Source: Bacteroidota bacterium (GTDB lineage Bacteria > Bacteroidota > Bacteroidia > Cytophagales > Cyclobacteriaceae). Taken from it: a stretch of 64,000 nucleotides of DNA. This document shows, in pieces, positions 53,539-62,488 of this stretch. The notes beneath the pieces are model-generated. The model saw nothing but the letters and a program-made list of their open reading frames with translations. It was not told where the DNA came from and did not search any database. Positions within the stretch are counted from its first letter, which is position 1. Each line of letters opens with the position of its first letter. The stretch is taken from NCBI GenBank assembly GCA_013285945.1, contig JABDGP010000003.1:17817-81816 (forward strand). Reading direction: 5' to 3'. Both the position numbers and the translations under genes were made by a program.

Positions 53539-54621
53539 CTACCCGATTAAAACACCCGAACAAGAGTTGCGGGATGCTCCGGTTACGCTTTTCAACACGT
53601 TAATTTCATTCCTCAATCGCAGTACGCCCAAAAAAGCAAAGACGAGCGCTTCTTTGAAATTCACAATGGTTTTATCCGGTACGATAATTTTTGTTTTCTC
53701 TTGTAGCTTCTGTTGTATTAATTCTATCAAAAACTTATTGTGTGCACCGCCACCTGTTACCAATAATTTCGTTCTCTTCCTGGCATAAGGAATGGCAAAG
53801 GAAATTTCATTCGTGATTGATTCACAAACCGTACGAAGCCTGTCGTTCAATGGGATTGATTCATCATCGAGCAAGGGTTGTATTTGCTTTTCAAAACCTT
53901 CACGACCTAGGGATGGTTTCTTCTTTTGGTTGCGGGAATAGATTATATCCAAAGAGTTAAGAAGCCTTTCATTTACCGATCCGATTGAGGCGAGTTTGCC
54001 GCCGGCATCAAAATCTTTTCCTGCCTTCAATGCAAGATGATTTAGAGCGAGGTTGCAAAAACAAATATCGAAGGCTTTCCGCTCCCCTTTTACATCTATT
54101 GAAAGGTTGGCTATGCCACCCAGATTCAAGCACACATCATATTCTGAAAAAAGGAATTTATCGCCAACTGGTACTAAGGGTGCGCCTTCGCCACCGAGCG
54201 CTACATCCATGCTTCGGAAATCAAATGCTACCGGCAGCTGAGTCGCAGCATGAATTTCATTGCCATTCCCCAGTTGAAATGTAAATTTATTATCTGGTTG
54301 ATGAAAAACCGTGTGGCCGTGCGAGGCAATCAGGTCAACGTTTCTAATCTCGTTTTTTTCAATGAATTGGTTGCAGAGCTGGCCAAGGAATTTTCCGTAA
54401 CCCGAATGAAATTGCATTAATTCTTCGCCTGAAAGCAGATGGGCCTCTGAAAGTTTACTTTTCCAATGATCAGAGTATCGAAAGGTTTTGGAGGCTTCAA
54501 TAGAAAAGGAAGGCTTGTTCTTTTTAAAAGAAAATTTACAAAAGGCAATGTCTACACCATCCAATGACGTGCCCGACATAAGCCCGATGACTTTGTATTT
54601 ATTTATCGGTTTTGATTGCAT
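53539..54621 (-). CDS. anmK: Anhydro-N-acetylmuramic acid kinase
   Basis: 360 residues. The phosphate-binding loop GLMSGTSLDGVDIA (about residues 13-26) is diagnostic, with SHGHTVFHQP, LNLGGIANLS and VTGGGAHN. It cleaves and phosphorylates anhydro-MurNAc from cell-wall turnover to give MurNAc-6-phosphate. It is divergent from coaX across 46 bases. No murQ lies near it. Confidence 0.95.
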   Translation of the reverse strand: MQSKPINKYKVIGLMSGTSLDGVDIAFCKFSFKKNKPSFSIEASKTFRYSDHWKSKLSEAHLLSGEELMQFHSGYGKFLGQLCNQFIEKNEIRNVDLIASHGHTVFHQPDNKFTFQLGNGNEIHAATQLPVAFDFRSMDVALGGEGAPLVPVGDKFLFSEYDVCLNLGGIANLSIDVKGERKAFDICFCNLALNHLALKAGKDFDAGGKLASIGSVNERLLNSLDIIYSRNQKKKPSLGREGFEKQIQPLLDDESIPLNDRLRTVCESITNEISFAIPYARKRTKLLVTGGGAHNKFLIELIQQKLQEKTKIIVPDKTIVNFKEALVFAFLGVLRLRNEINVLKSVTGASRNSCSGVLIG

Positions 54622-54667
54622 ATTTTCGCAAACTTCAAAAATTGGATACGAAAGTAATCATTGAATC

Positions 54668-55381
54668 ATGAACTTGGCGATCGACTGCGGCAACACCAGA
54701 TTCAAGGCAGGGATTTTTTCAGGTACACACCTCGAAAAGAAGTTCATCTTTCCGGATACTGATGAGATGCACAAGTTTCTTTCCGGGCACTCTTTTGAAA
54801 ACGTAATGGTAAGTTCGGTAGGCATGCCCGGTGATCAGGTTTTAGCCTGGGCTCGGGCGAATAGAAAATTTCTATTGTCAACATCTCTCTCACTGCCCGT
54901 CACGATTCGTTACAAAACCCCAGAAACATTGGGCGTAGACAGGATTGCAGCAGTATGTGGAGCACTTGATCTTGTGCCTGAACAGGATTGTCTCGTCATT
55001 GATGCAGGCACATGCATTACTTATGATTTTGTTGACCGTAACAAAAATTATCATGGAGGGGCTATCTCGCCGGGGATTGAAATGCGCTTTAAAGCCTTAC
55101 ATACTTTTACTGAACGATTGCCGTTAGTCAAGGCGGCCAAATCAGAAAAACTGATTGGCGACAGCACCGAAAGCTGTATCCGCAGCGGAGTTTTGAACGG
55201 AGTTTTAGCAGAAATGGAAGGGACTATAGAAAAATACAAAACAGAATACCCCGGCCTGGGTGTAGTTTTATGCGGTGGCGATATTTTGTTTTTTGAAAAC
55301 AATCTGAAACCTCCCATATTTGCAACCCCCGATCTCGTATTGAGCGGTGTGAACAGGATATTGCTTCATAATGCAGTGTAG
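54668..55381 (+). CDS. coaX: Type III pantothenate kinase
   Basis: 237 residues. The phosphate-binding DCGNTRFKAGIF (about residues 6-17) and a second motif CLVIDAGTCITYDFVD mark the ASKHA fold of CoaX; YHGGAISPGIEMRF is typical. It phosphorylates pantothenate in coenzyme A synthesis. The last bases overlap the next gene by 11, as commonly seen in Bacteroidota where coaX leads an envelope-biogenesis block. Confidence 0.95.
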   Translation: MNLAIDCGNTRFKAGIFSGTHLEKKFIFPDTDEMHKFLSGHSFENVMVSSVGMPGDQVLAWARANRKFLLSTSLSLPVTIRYKTPETLGVDRIAAVCGALDLVPEQDCLVIDAGTCITYDFVDRNKNYHGGAISPGIEMRFKALHTFTERLPLVKAAKSEKLIGDSTESCIRSGVLNGVLAEMEGTIEKYKTEYPGLGVVLCGGDILFFENNLKPPIFATPDLVLSGVNRILLHNAV

Positions 55382-56672
55382 TAGAAGGGTTTTTCCCGCA
55401 CTTTTCATTTTATTTTTTGTTGCACTCAGTGCAAGCGGGCAAGTTGCGTCCAGCCCTTTTTCAAAATTTGGCGTTGGCGAGCTTAACAATGGTGGCATAG
55501 CCCAGAATCAAGGTATGGGTGGACTGGGAATTAGCAACCCAACCGGCTGGTATTTGAACAACATAAACCCTGCGCTTCTGGTTTTCAATCGCGTAACCGT
55601 TTTTCAAGGCGGCATGCAGATGGAAAAAAACACGGCTTATGATGGGACAAATACACAAAGCTTTGCAAGTGGAAATCTGAATTACCTAGCCATAGCATTC
55701 CCTGTCATGGCTGGCAAGTGGACGACCTCGGTAGGTACAATGCCTTATTCATCTGTTAGTTATAACCTCAGCTACCAAACTTTAATTACGGGAAGCAGTA
55801 ACATACCGATGAATGTTCAGGAAACCGGAAAGGGTGGTATAAGTCAATTTTATTGGTCAAACGGAGTAGCCCTAAACAGATATTTTTCTTTGGGCGTTAA
55901 GGCCTCCTATCTGTTTGGCGCCATCAATATCAAAGACTTCAATACACTCAGTGGGGTTGCAGTAAATAATTACTCGGCACTTGTATCACAATATTCATTT
56001 GGTGGCACAAACTTCACCGGGGGGATTTCTTTTCACAAAGACTCACTCTTTAAAAAGAATTATCGATTAAACATTGGCTTAATTTATTCGCTGAGAACCA
56101 ATACGGGTGTCAAGCATAAAGCCACTACAGAGTCAATTAGCTTATCTGGAGTGGTCATCGACTCAACCACTATTTCCAATTTAAGTGCAAAATTTACGCT
56201 CCCGCAAAGTTTTGGAGCTGGTATCTCGTTTGGCAAAATTGACCACTGGACTGCAGGAGCTGATTTTACTCTTCTGGATTATAAGAATTATGAATCTTAC
56301 CAGATAAAATTCCCAGATTATAACCAATATTCACAGACACGGGAAGTTCCCACTACTTCTTACAGGGCTTCCATTGGCGGAGAGATTATACCTAAAGGCG
56401 AAGACTATACAAATTATCTCAATAGAGTTGCCTACCGGGTGGGTGCCACCTATGAACGATTCCCGTTCCTGGTCAATGGCAATCCTCTGACTGACATTGC
56501 CGGAACATTTGGATTTTCCTTACCGGTAAATGGCTTTTCTACCGTTGATTTGGGGGTAAGAATCGGGCAGCGCGGAATTGTTTCTCAAAATTCTCTTCAG
56601 GAAAACTATTTTAGGATTTATTTTGGCATCACTTTTAACGACCGTTGGTTTATAAAACGAAAATTCGATTAA
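55371..56672 (+). CDS. FadL-like outer membrane protein
   Basis: 433 residues. Signal peptide ends ASGQ (about residue 23). An S-x-F-G-x-G-E-L segment (SPFSKFGVGELNNGGIAQNQGMGGLG) followed by NPA-like NINPALL recalls OMPP1/FadL-type barrels. The C-terminal region is a barrel end (LQENYFRIYFGITFNDRWFIKRKFD). It overlaps coaX by 11 bases. In Bacteroidota this gene lies between coaX and lptC. It may carry hydrophobic molecules, but that is inference. Confidence 0.75.
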   Translation: MQCSRRVFPALFILFFVALSASGQVASSPFSKFGVGELNNGGIAQNQGMGGLGISNPTGWYLNNINPALLVFNRVTVFQGGMQMEKNTAYDGTNTQSFASGNLNYLAIAFPVMAGKWTTSVGTMPYSSVSYNLSYQTLITGSSNIPMNVQETGKGGISQFYWSNGVALNRYFSLGVKASYLFGAINIKDFNTLSGVAVNNYSALVSQYSFGGTNFTGGISFHKDSLFKKNYRLNIGLIYSLRTNTGVKHKATTESISLSGVVIDSTTISNLSAKFTLPQSFGAGISFGKIDHWTAGADFTLLDYKNYESYQIKFPDYNQYSQTREVPTTSYRASIGGEIIPKGEDYTNYLNRVAYRVGATYERFPFLVNGNPLTDIAGTFGFSLPVNGFSTVDLGVRIGQRGIVSQNSLQENYFRIYFGITFNDRWFIKRKFD

Positions 56673-56700
56673 CCTTTACTATGATTTAACCATTACCAGT

Positions 56701-58026
56701 ATGAAGCTTAAAAATGTATTTCTAGTCTTGGCTCTTTTAACACTCAACATGAGTGCGTGGTCACAGTGTACCGAGTACAAATGGCCGCAAGACCAGACCA
56801 CCGCAGAAAAGTATGTTGATGCGTTTAAAGCCGCTATAAAAGATCAAAACTATAAGGCAGCCACCGGAAGCCTGAAGTGGATGATGACCAACGTTCCGCA
56901 GTGGCATTCGGATTTATACGTGGCCTCCATCGAAACCTATGATAAACTGGCTGGCCAGGAACTTGACCCTGCCACCAAGCAAGGATATGTAGATTCATTG
57001 ATGATTGTATATGATCTGCGTATCAAAAACTGTGGTGATGAAATGAATGTGCTCAATCGCAAAGCCATTTCCGCCTATAAATACAATGGTCAGAATAAGG
57101 ATAAAGTAGCTGATGTGCTGGCTATTTTCGATAAGACCTATGAAGTGAGTGGCAACAATGTGATGGACAACAATCTTGATGCGTACATGGGCATTGTGAA
57201 AAATAATGCAGAAATGCTCAAATCACTGAATGAAGATCAGGTGATGCAGCGCTACAATAAGTTGATGGAAGTGGTGGACAGTAAAGTAAAAAAAGCCCAG
57301 GAGCAGAATAAGACCAGTGATATTGAGAAGTATAAAAAAGTGACTTCGGCCATTGATGCTAAGCTCGCCAAGACCGTGAAAATGAATTGTGCCTTTGTTA
57401 AGAAAAACTTTGAAGCAAAATTCAAAGCTAACCCTAGCGATATAGCTTTAGCCAAAAAGATCTATAATGCAATGCTTAATGACAATTGCCGGAACGAAGC
57501 CACGTGGATTGAAGCTGCCGAAGCATTACACAAAGCCTCACCCGATTTTGCTATCACCAATGAATTGTGCTCACAATACATCCAGAACAAAAACTTTGAT
57601 AAGGCAACACCTTTGCTAGCCGAAGCACAAACTTTGGCAAAAACGCCTGCCGAAAAAGCTTCTGTTGAAATTTTGAAAGGCGATATCGAATTTCAAAAGG
57701 ACAATAAAACCGGTGCCCGCGACATCTACCGTCAAGGATTAGTTACCGATCCGACTTGCAAAGAGTGCTACGAAAAAATCGGAGACCTTTACAGGGCGTC
57801 AACTACCGATTGCTCAAAGAGTGCAGGATCAGCTGAAGAGAAGCTGGTTTATATAGCTGCATTTCAGATGTATTTGAAATCAGGAGATCGCGAAAAAATG
57901 GAGCAGACATTAGCTCAATACCCTACTGCAGCCGACTTGACCAAAGCCAACTGGAAAGCTGGTGAAATCAAGAAAATTGGCTGCTGGATAAATGAGACTG
58001 TGACAGTAAAGGCCAGGAAAGAATAG
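56701..58026 (+). CDS. Secreted tetratricopeptide-repeat protein
   Basis: 441 residues. The signal peptide ends SAWSQC (about residue 22). TPR-like helical repeats cover most of the chain: YVDAFKAAIKDQNYKAATGSLKWM, the central NKDKVADVLAIFDKTYEVSG, DIALAKKIYNAMLNDNCRNEATW and a C-terminal GDIEFQKDNKTGARDIYRQGL. It contains six to eight cysteines, some paired as CKECYEK. It probably sits in the periplasm, as a protein-interaction scaffold. Its place between the barrel gene and lptC suggests envelope assembly. A terminator follows. Confidence 0.8.
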   Translation: MKLKNVFLVLALLTLNMSAWSQCTEYKWPQDQTTAEKYVDAFKAAIKDQNYKAATGSLKWMMTNVPQWHSDLYVASIETYDKLAGQELDPATKQGYVDSLMIVYDLRIKNCGDEMNVLNRKAISAYKYNGQNKDKVADVLAIFDKTYEVSGNNVMDNNLDAYMGIVKNNAEMLKSLNEDQVMQRYNKLMEVVDSKVKKAQEQNKTSDIEKYKKVTSAIDAKLAKTVKMNCAFVKKNFEAKFKANPSDIALAKKIYNAMLNDNCRNEATWIEAAEALHKASPDFAITNELCSQYIQNKNFDKATPLLAEAQTLAKTPAEKASVEILKGDIEFQKDNKTGARDIYRQGLVTDPTCKECYEKIGDLYRASTTDCSKSAGSAEEKLVYIAAFQMYLKSGDREKMEQTLAQYPTAADLTKANWKAGEIKKIGCWINETVTVKARKE

Positions 58027-58046
58027 ACTTTAGCACAATAGTTGCA

Positions 58047-58077
58047 AAGGCTGGCGAGGAGCCAGCCTTCTTTTTTT
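58047..58077 (+). terminator. Terminator between the TPR gene and lptC
   Basis: A 9-bp perfect stem AAGGCTGGC / GCCAGCCTT with loop GAGGA, then C and seven T. The lptC ATG is 2 bases beyond, so lptC depends on readthrough or a promoter hidden upstream. Confidence 0.92.
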
Positions 58078-58078
58078 A

Positions 58079-58627
58079 ATGAGAAATTATAAAAGTCCAT
58101 TTGCTTCATTCCGAACAGCGGGTTTTCTACTAACTGTGTTGATCCCCGTTTCTTGCTCAACAAAGCAAGTTGAAAAGGTGGTTGCTTACGAAGGGCCGTT
58201 GCGCCAGGCCGAAAACATCGTTATGCACTACACCGAAAAAGAGAAGGTGAAAGTGATGCTGCAGGCTAAAAAAGTGAACGAATTTCAAAATGGCGACCGC
58301 GAATTCCCCGAAGGCATCTATCTGGAGTTTTACAATGAGCTTGGCAAAATGACGTCTACCCTGCGCGCCAACACTGCTTTCTATTTCAAAGAAGAAAAAA
58401 AATGGCGTGGCCGGGGCAAAGTAGAAGTGGTAAACCTTGAAAAAGGAGAACAATTGAACACTGAAGAGCTTTTTTGGAAACCTGATACCAAGAAAATATT
58501 CACCGACAAATTTGTTACCATCACCCAAAAAAATGACGTGATCTATGGCACCGGGCTATTGGCCGATCAGGACCTATCCCACTATTCCCTTAAAAACACT
58601 TCAGGGAATGTGGAGGTAAACGAATAG
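58079..58627 (+). CDS. lptC: LPS export ABC transporter periplasmic protein LptC
   Basis: 182 residues. Lipobox-like VSC (about residues 24-26) suggests a lipid-anchored form. The LptC fold is seen in YTEKEKVKVMLQAKKV, EFPEGIYLEFYNELGK, LRANTAFYF, and GKVEVVNLEKGEQLNTEELFW, then VTITQKNDVIYGTGL. It bridges the inner-membrane LptBFG complex to LptA during LPS transport. The start ATG is the only one that gives the signal segment. It lies 2 bases after the T-run of the terminator at 58047-58077. Confidence 0.88.
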   Translation: MRNYKSPFASFRTAGFLLTVLIPVSCSTKQVEKVVAYEGPLRQAENIVMHYTEKEKVKVMLQAKKVNEFQNGDREFPEGIYLEFYNELGKMTSTLRANTAFYFKEEKKWRGRGKVEVVNLEKGEQLNTEELFWKPDTKKIFTDKFVTITQKNDVIYGTGLLADQDLSHYSLKNTSGNVEVNE

Positions 58628-58651
58628 AAAGCCAGATTCTGCGAATCCTGT

Positions 58652-58659
58652 TATCTTTG
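58652..58659 (+). promoter_or_regulatory. -7 element (TATCTTTG) before the small membrane protein
   Basis: TATCTTTG fits TAnnTTTG and ends 7 bases before the ATG at 58667, so the message would be nearly leaderless. Confidence 0.5.
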
Positions 58660-58666
58660 CGCCTTC

Positions 58667-58822
58667 ATGAAATTAGTCAACTCGTTGCTGCTCTCATTAG
58701 CGACAGCTTTTATCATCATCGGCATTTATGAAATGATGGCCTTGGGCGTCGGCAAGGGCTATTGGGCAGTGATGCTTTCCATCGCCTTCTTTTTCCTCTA
58801 CCTCTATCGCAAAAGGAAATAG
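58667..58822 (+). CDS. Small membrane protein of 51 residues
   Basis: ATG 58667 to TAG 58822 encodes 51 residues. Two hydrophobic segments (about residues 7-27, LLLSLATAFIIIGIYEMMALG, and 33-47, WAVMLSIAFFFLYLY) flank a short loop, and the end is RKRK, giving a likely cytoplasmic C-terminus by the positive-inside rule. It sits directly between lptC and the CorC-like gene (1 base to the next start). A TATCTTTG element precedes it. No family is recognised; it could be overlooked in ordinary annotation. Confidence 0.75.
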   Translation: MKLVNSLLLSLATAFIIIGIYEMMALGVGKGYWAVMLSIAFFFLYLYRKRK

Positions 58823-58823
58823 C

Positions 58824-60104
58824 ATGGATACCAGTCTTTTACCGCTCATTTTCGCCACCCTTGTTTTTTCCTTTTTCTTCTCAGGAATTGAGATTGCATT
58901 CCTTTCAGCCAATAAACTCCAGATTGAATTACAAGGAAAACAAGGTAAGCCATGGGGTTTGATCATGGCCAAATTTTTAAAAAACCCTTCTGCATTTATC
59001 GGCACTACACTCATTGGCAATACCGTAGCACTTGTGCTCTTCGGGATATTCATGGCTCAGCTAATCGATCCACTTCTCGATTTTTTACCTCCCAATCTGA
59101 ATGATGAGGTGATCCACCTGATGATTGAAACTTTGATCTCCACATTGTTTATTCTATTCACTGCAGAATTCCTGCCCAAAAGTCTGTTTCTCATTAATCC
59201 CAATCTCGTACTTGCTACGCTGGCAGTGCCTTTCAATATTTTTTATTGGTTGCTTTACCCTCTGACTTTCACCATTGTCGGGCTTTCTAAAATAGTGATC
59301 ACCAAAGTAATGGGTATTGAATATTCGGAAGTAAAGCCGGTGTTTGGCTTAACCGACCTCAACAACTATTTGAAGAACATGATGAAGGTGCGGCACGAAA
59401 ACGAGGATATTGAACTTGATAAAAAGATATTCCACAACGCGCTGGAGTTTAAAACTGTAAAAGTCCGCGACTGTATGATTCCACGTATGGAAATCTCTGC
59501 AGTAGGCATAGACGAGGGCATTGAAAAGCTCAGAGAAGCATTTGTAGAAAGTGGTCATTCCAAAATCTTAATTTACAAGGATACCATTGACGATTTGATC
59601 GGCTATTGTCACTCTGCTGCGCTGTTCAAAAGACCTGCTCGTATTGAAGATATCCTCACGCCATTGATAATCACCCAGGAGACGGCAATGGCTAACGCGC
59701 TGATGGTACAACTGATAAAAGAGCGCAAAAGCGTTGCGGTTGTCATGGATGAGTTTGGCGGCACGTCAGGTATGGTGAGCATGGAAGATGTTATTGAAGA
59801 GATCTTTGGCGAAATTGAAGATGAGCACGACAACGACGACCTGGTAGAACAAAAAATTGATGAGCGCACCTTCTTGCTGAGTGCACGTTTGGAAGTAGAC
59901 TACCTTAACGACCATTTCGGGCTCAACTTGCCAATTGGCGAATACGAAACCCTGGGGGGCTTGATTTTGGCTTTCACCGAAGACTTTCCCAAGCAAGGCG
60001 ACACTGTCACAATCCTTCCTTTCACTTTCATCATCTTGAAAATCGAAAAAAGGAGAATTGACACAGTGAAAGTGATCTGGGACAAGGGCAGTGCCCGTGC
60101 TTAA
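58824..60104 (+). CDS. CorC/HlyC-type (CNNM) membrane protein
   Basis: 426 residues. Four hydrophobic segments in residues ~1-150 form the DUF21/CNNM domain (FSFFFSGIEIAFLSANKL, with SGxExAxxS motif). A CBS pair follows (RDCMIPRMEISAV ... LIGYCHSAALF ... VVMDEFGGTSGMVSMEDVIEEIFGEIEDEHD), and a CorC_HlyC domain ends the protein (YETLGGLILAF). Members take part in magnesium or other metal transport, though some were named haemolysins. It follows the 51-residue gene closely. In Bacteroidota the gene often lies before ppiD or surA, as here. Confidence 0.92.
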   Translation: MDTSLLPLIFATLVFSFFFSGIEIAFLSANKLQIELQGKQGKPWGLIMAKFLKNPSAFIGTTLIGNTVALVLFGIFMAQLIDPLLDFLPPNLNDEVIHLMIETLISTLFILFTAEFLPKSLFLINPNLVLATLAVPFNIFYWLLYPLTFTIVGLSKIVITKVMGIEYSEVKPVFGLTDLNNYLKNMMKVRHENEDIELDKKIFHNALEFKTVKVRDCMIPRMEISAVGIDEGIEKLREAFVESGHSKILIYKDTIDDLIGYCHSAALFKRPARIEDILTPLIITQETAMANALMVQLIKERKSVAVVMDEFGGTSGMVSMEDVIEEIFGEIEDEHDNDDLVEQKIDERTFLLSARLEVDYLNDHFGLNLPIGEYETLGGLILAFTEDFPKQGDTVTILPFTFIILKIEKRRIDTVKVIWDKGSARA

Positions 60105-60157
60105 TTTCATTTGTACTAACTATCTGGTTTGCAGGAGGTTTATATTCATTGATCGTT

Positions 60158-60187
60158 TTGGCGAATACCAATAACGGTTTAAATTTG
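60158..60187 (+). promoter_or_regulatory. Promoter of the PpiD-type gene
   Basis: TTG (60158-60160), a 19-base spacer and TAAATTTG (60180-60187) match the Bacteroidota -33/-7 promoter exactly. The start codon at 60293 leaves a leader of about 100 bases. Confidence 0.8.
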
Positions 60188-60217
60188 CACTCCTTTTTTC
60201 GGGTAAACTGACCAAAG

Positions 60218-60241
60218 GCGGGAACTGGTCCCGGTTTTTTG
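60218..60241 (+). terminator. Short hairpin with T-run in the PpiD leader (possible attenuator)
   Basis: CGGGA and TCCCG pair across ACTGG, followed by GG and six T, downstream of the promoter and about 50 bases before the start codon. The 5-bp stem is weak for a terminator, so it may act as an attenuator or merely end upstream transcripts. Confidence 0.5.
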
Positions 60242-60292
60242 CAAAACACTGATCAGCAGTAAAAATTAGTTTAAAAATTATATTCCTGAATT

Positions 60293-62428
60293 ATGGCATT
60301 GATTGGAACTCTTAGGACTAAGATGACGAAGTTTGTGGTAGGCTTTGTTGCCCTCGCCATGGGCGCATTTATCGTGGGTAGTGATCTATTTGGAAGTGGC
60401 CCCCGGTCAATTTTCGGTGGAAACCAAAATAACGTGGGCGAAATTGCCGGCAAAGACATCTCCCGTGATGAATACCAGGCCGCCGTGCAAGAGCGTGAAA
60501 ACAATTATATCCTTTCTGTCGGCCGCCAGCCAGGCGAACGCGAAAGGCCTACTTTACAACAGCAAGCCTGGGAGATGCTTGTAGTACAGCATGCTTTGCG
60601 CAACCAGTTTGAAAAAGCAGGCGTGCAAGTGACCACCGACGAAATTTGGGATATGGTGCAGGGAAAAAATATCGATCCGGGTGTTAAGCAATCTTTTACC
60701 GATTCGGCCGGCAACTTTGATCGCAAAAAAGTCATTCAGTTCATTAATAATTTTAATTCTCCTCCTCCTGTAAACCAGCAAATGTATGCGCAGTGGTCAG
60801 AAAGCAAATACCGTTGGGATGTTTACAAGAAAGACTTAGGCTTGGGCCGCGAGCGTGTCAAATACGAAAACCTGCTTATTAAAACCAATTATGTAACAGC
60901 TGCCGAAGCTGAGCGTGATTATCACAACCAAAATGATGTGGCTGAACTAAAATTATTGTTCGTGCCATTTTTCGCGGTAAGCGACTCAAGTGTAAAACCA
61001 ACCGAGGCTGAACTTAGAGACTACTTCAACAAAAACAAGGAGAAGTATAAGGCCAAGTTTACTCGCAGCCTTAGCTATGTCTCTTTTCCTGTGGTTGCAT
61101 CGGCCGATGATTCTGCCAAGATCAAAACAGAAGCCGAAAAAATCGCAGCCGATTTCAAAACTGTATCTGACGACTCGGTCTTTGCAGTAACGAATACAGA
61201 AGGGCAGAATCCTTACAAAAAATTTAACGCCTCCAATCTTCCGTCAACTATTGCCAAGGATAAAATTGTTGCCGGCAATGTAGAAGGGCCATTTTTAGAA
61301 AACGATGGTTACAGGGTTATTAAAATTGTGAAAGTCGGCAAAGACACGGTCTTCACAGCAAAAGCATCACACATCCTCATCAAATGGGATGATGCAACTG
61401 ACGCCAAGAAAAAAGCTGCCAAAGACAAGGTCCGCAAAATTTTGAATGAAATCAAAGCAGGTGCAAGCTTCGCAGCGAAAGCGCGTGAGTTTGGCACCGA
61501 TGGAACAGCTTCCCGTGGAGGTGACTTGGGTTATTTCACGTCGGGTCAAATGGTAAAGCCTTTTCAAAACGCTGTTTTCAATGCAAAGAAAACAGGCTTG
61601 CTTGCAGATGTAGTTGAAACTCAGTTTGGTTATCACATCATTGACGTTACTGCCCTAAAAGATAATTCTTCGTACACCGTTGCTTCCGTGGAATTAAAAA
61701 TCACTCCAAGCGATGATACACACAATGCTGCTTTTTTGAAGGCACAGACTTTTGCCGCCGGCATTTCCGGAGTAGAAGCCTTTAAGGAAAAAGCAGGTAA
61801 GGAAAAATTGAATGTTTTAGAAGCCCGCAACCTGAGCACCAACGATCAGCGGGTGAATAATCTTGACGATGCCCGCAAAGTGGTGACATGGCTTTTCCGC
61901 GATGGCAGCGAAGGAAAAATATCGGAAGTATTTGATCTTGACGACAACTACCTGGTTGCAGTGATGACCGGAGAAACCGAAGAAGGATACCGCTCATTCG
62001 ACCAGGTAAAAGAAGAGATCACTCCGGCTGTGCGCAATATCCTTAAAGGAAAAAAGATCGTCGAAAAACTGAGCGCTCAAAAAGGCACATTGGATGAAAT
62101 GGCGAAAGGCTTTGGTACTGATGCTACCATAAATTCTTCAAGTGATTTAAAAATGAACAGCAACTCCCTGCCAAGCGCTGGCCTCGATCCTGCGGCTGTA
62201 GGTAAGGTATTCTCGTTGGAGAATGGGAAACGCTCCGCTCCCTTTGTCGGAGACAACGGAGTGATTATACTGGAGCTTCAAAATAAGACAACTGCCCCTG
62301 AAGTAGGCGATTATGCAATGTTCAAAAATGAACTTTTAAAAAAGCTGAACGACAAATCGGGATTTAACATTGCTGATGCTATCAAAGAGGGATCTGACAT
62401 TAAGGACAAACGTTACAAATTTTATTAA
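60293..62428 (+). CDS. Peptidyl-prolyl isomerase / periplasmic foldase, PpiD type
   Basis: 711 residues. One membrane anchor near the N-terminus (about residues 13-30, FVVGFVALAMGAFIVGSD) places the rest in the periplasm. A SurA/PpiD-like N-terminal chaperone region (AWEMLVVQHALRNQFEKAGVQVTTDEIWDMVQG) is followed by a parvulin domain around residues ~360-450 (SHILIKWDD, REFGTDGTASRGGDLGYFTSGQM, FGYHIIDVT). A C-terminal region of low conservation follows. It helps fold outer-membrane proteins as they cross the periplasm. The promoter at 60158-60187 and the terminator at 62445-62478 suggest it is its own unit. Confidence 0.93.
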   Translation: MALIGTLRTKMTKFVVGFVALAMGAFIVGSDLFGSGPRSIFGGNQNNVGEIAGKDISRDEYQAAVQERENNYILSVGRQPGERERPTLQQQAWEMLVVQHALRNQFEKAGVQVTTDEIWDMVQGKNIDPGVKQSFTDSAGNFDRKKVIQFINNFNSPPPVNQQMYAQWSESKYRWDVYKKDLGLGRERVKYENLLIKTNYVTAAEAERDYHNQNDVAELKLLFVPFFAVSDSSVKPTEAELRDYFNKNKEKYKAKFTRSLSYVSFPVVASADDSAKIKTEAEKIAADFKTVSDDSVFAVTNTEGQNPYKKFNASNLPSTIAKDKIVAGNVEGPFLENDGYRVIKIVKVGKDTVFTAKASHILIKWDDATDAKKKAAKDKVRKILNEIKAGASFAAKAREFGTDGTASRGGDLGYFTSGQMVKPFQNAVFNAKKTGLLADVVETQFGYHIIDVTALKDNSSYTVASVELKITPSDDTHNAAFLKAQTFAAGISGVEAFKEKAGKEKLNVLEARNLSTNDQRVNNLDDARKVVTWLFRDGSEGKISEVFDLDDNYLVAVMTGETEEGYRSFDQVKEEITPAVRNILKGKKIVEKLSAQKGTLDEMAKGFGTDATINSSSDLKMNSNSLPSAGLDPAAVGKVFSLENGKRSAPFVGDNGVIILELQNKTTAPEVGDYAMFKNELLKKLNDKSGFNIADAIKEGSDIKDKRYKFY

Positions 62429-62444
62429 GCAACTTCATGAAAAG

Positions 62445-62478
62445 GCCGACAGGGCTTTGCGCCTTGTCGGCTTTTTTA
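62445..62478 (+). terminator. Terminator of the PpiD-type gene
   Basis: An 11-bp stem (GCCGACAGGGC with GCCTTGTCGGC, one G-T pair), loop TTTGC, then six T. Confidence 0.93.
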
Positions 62479-62488
62479 TTACCGAACT

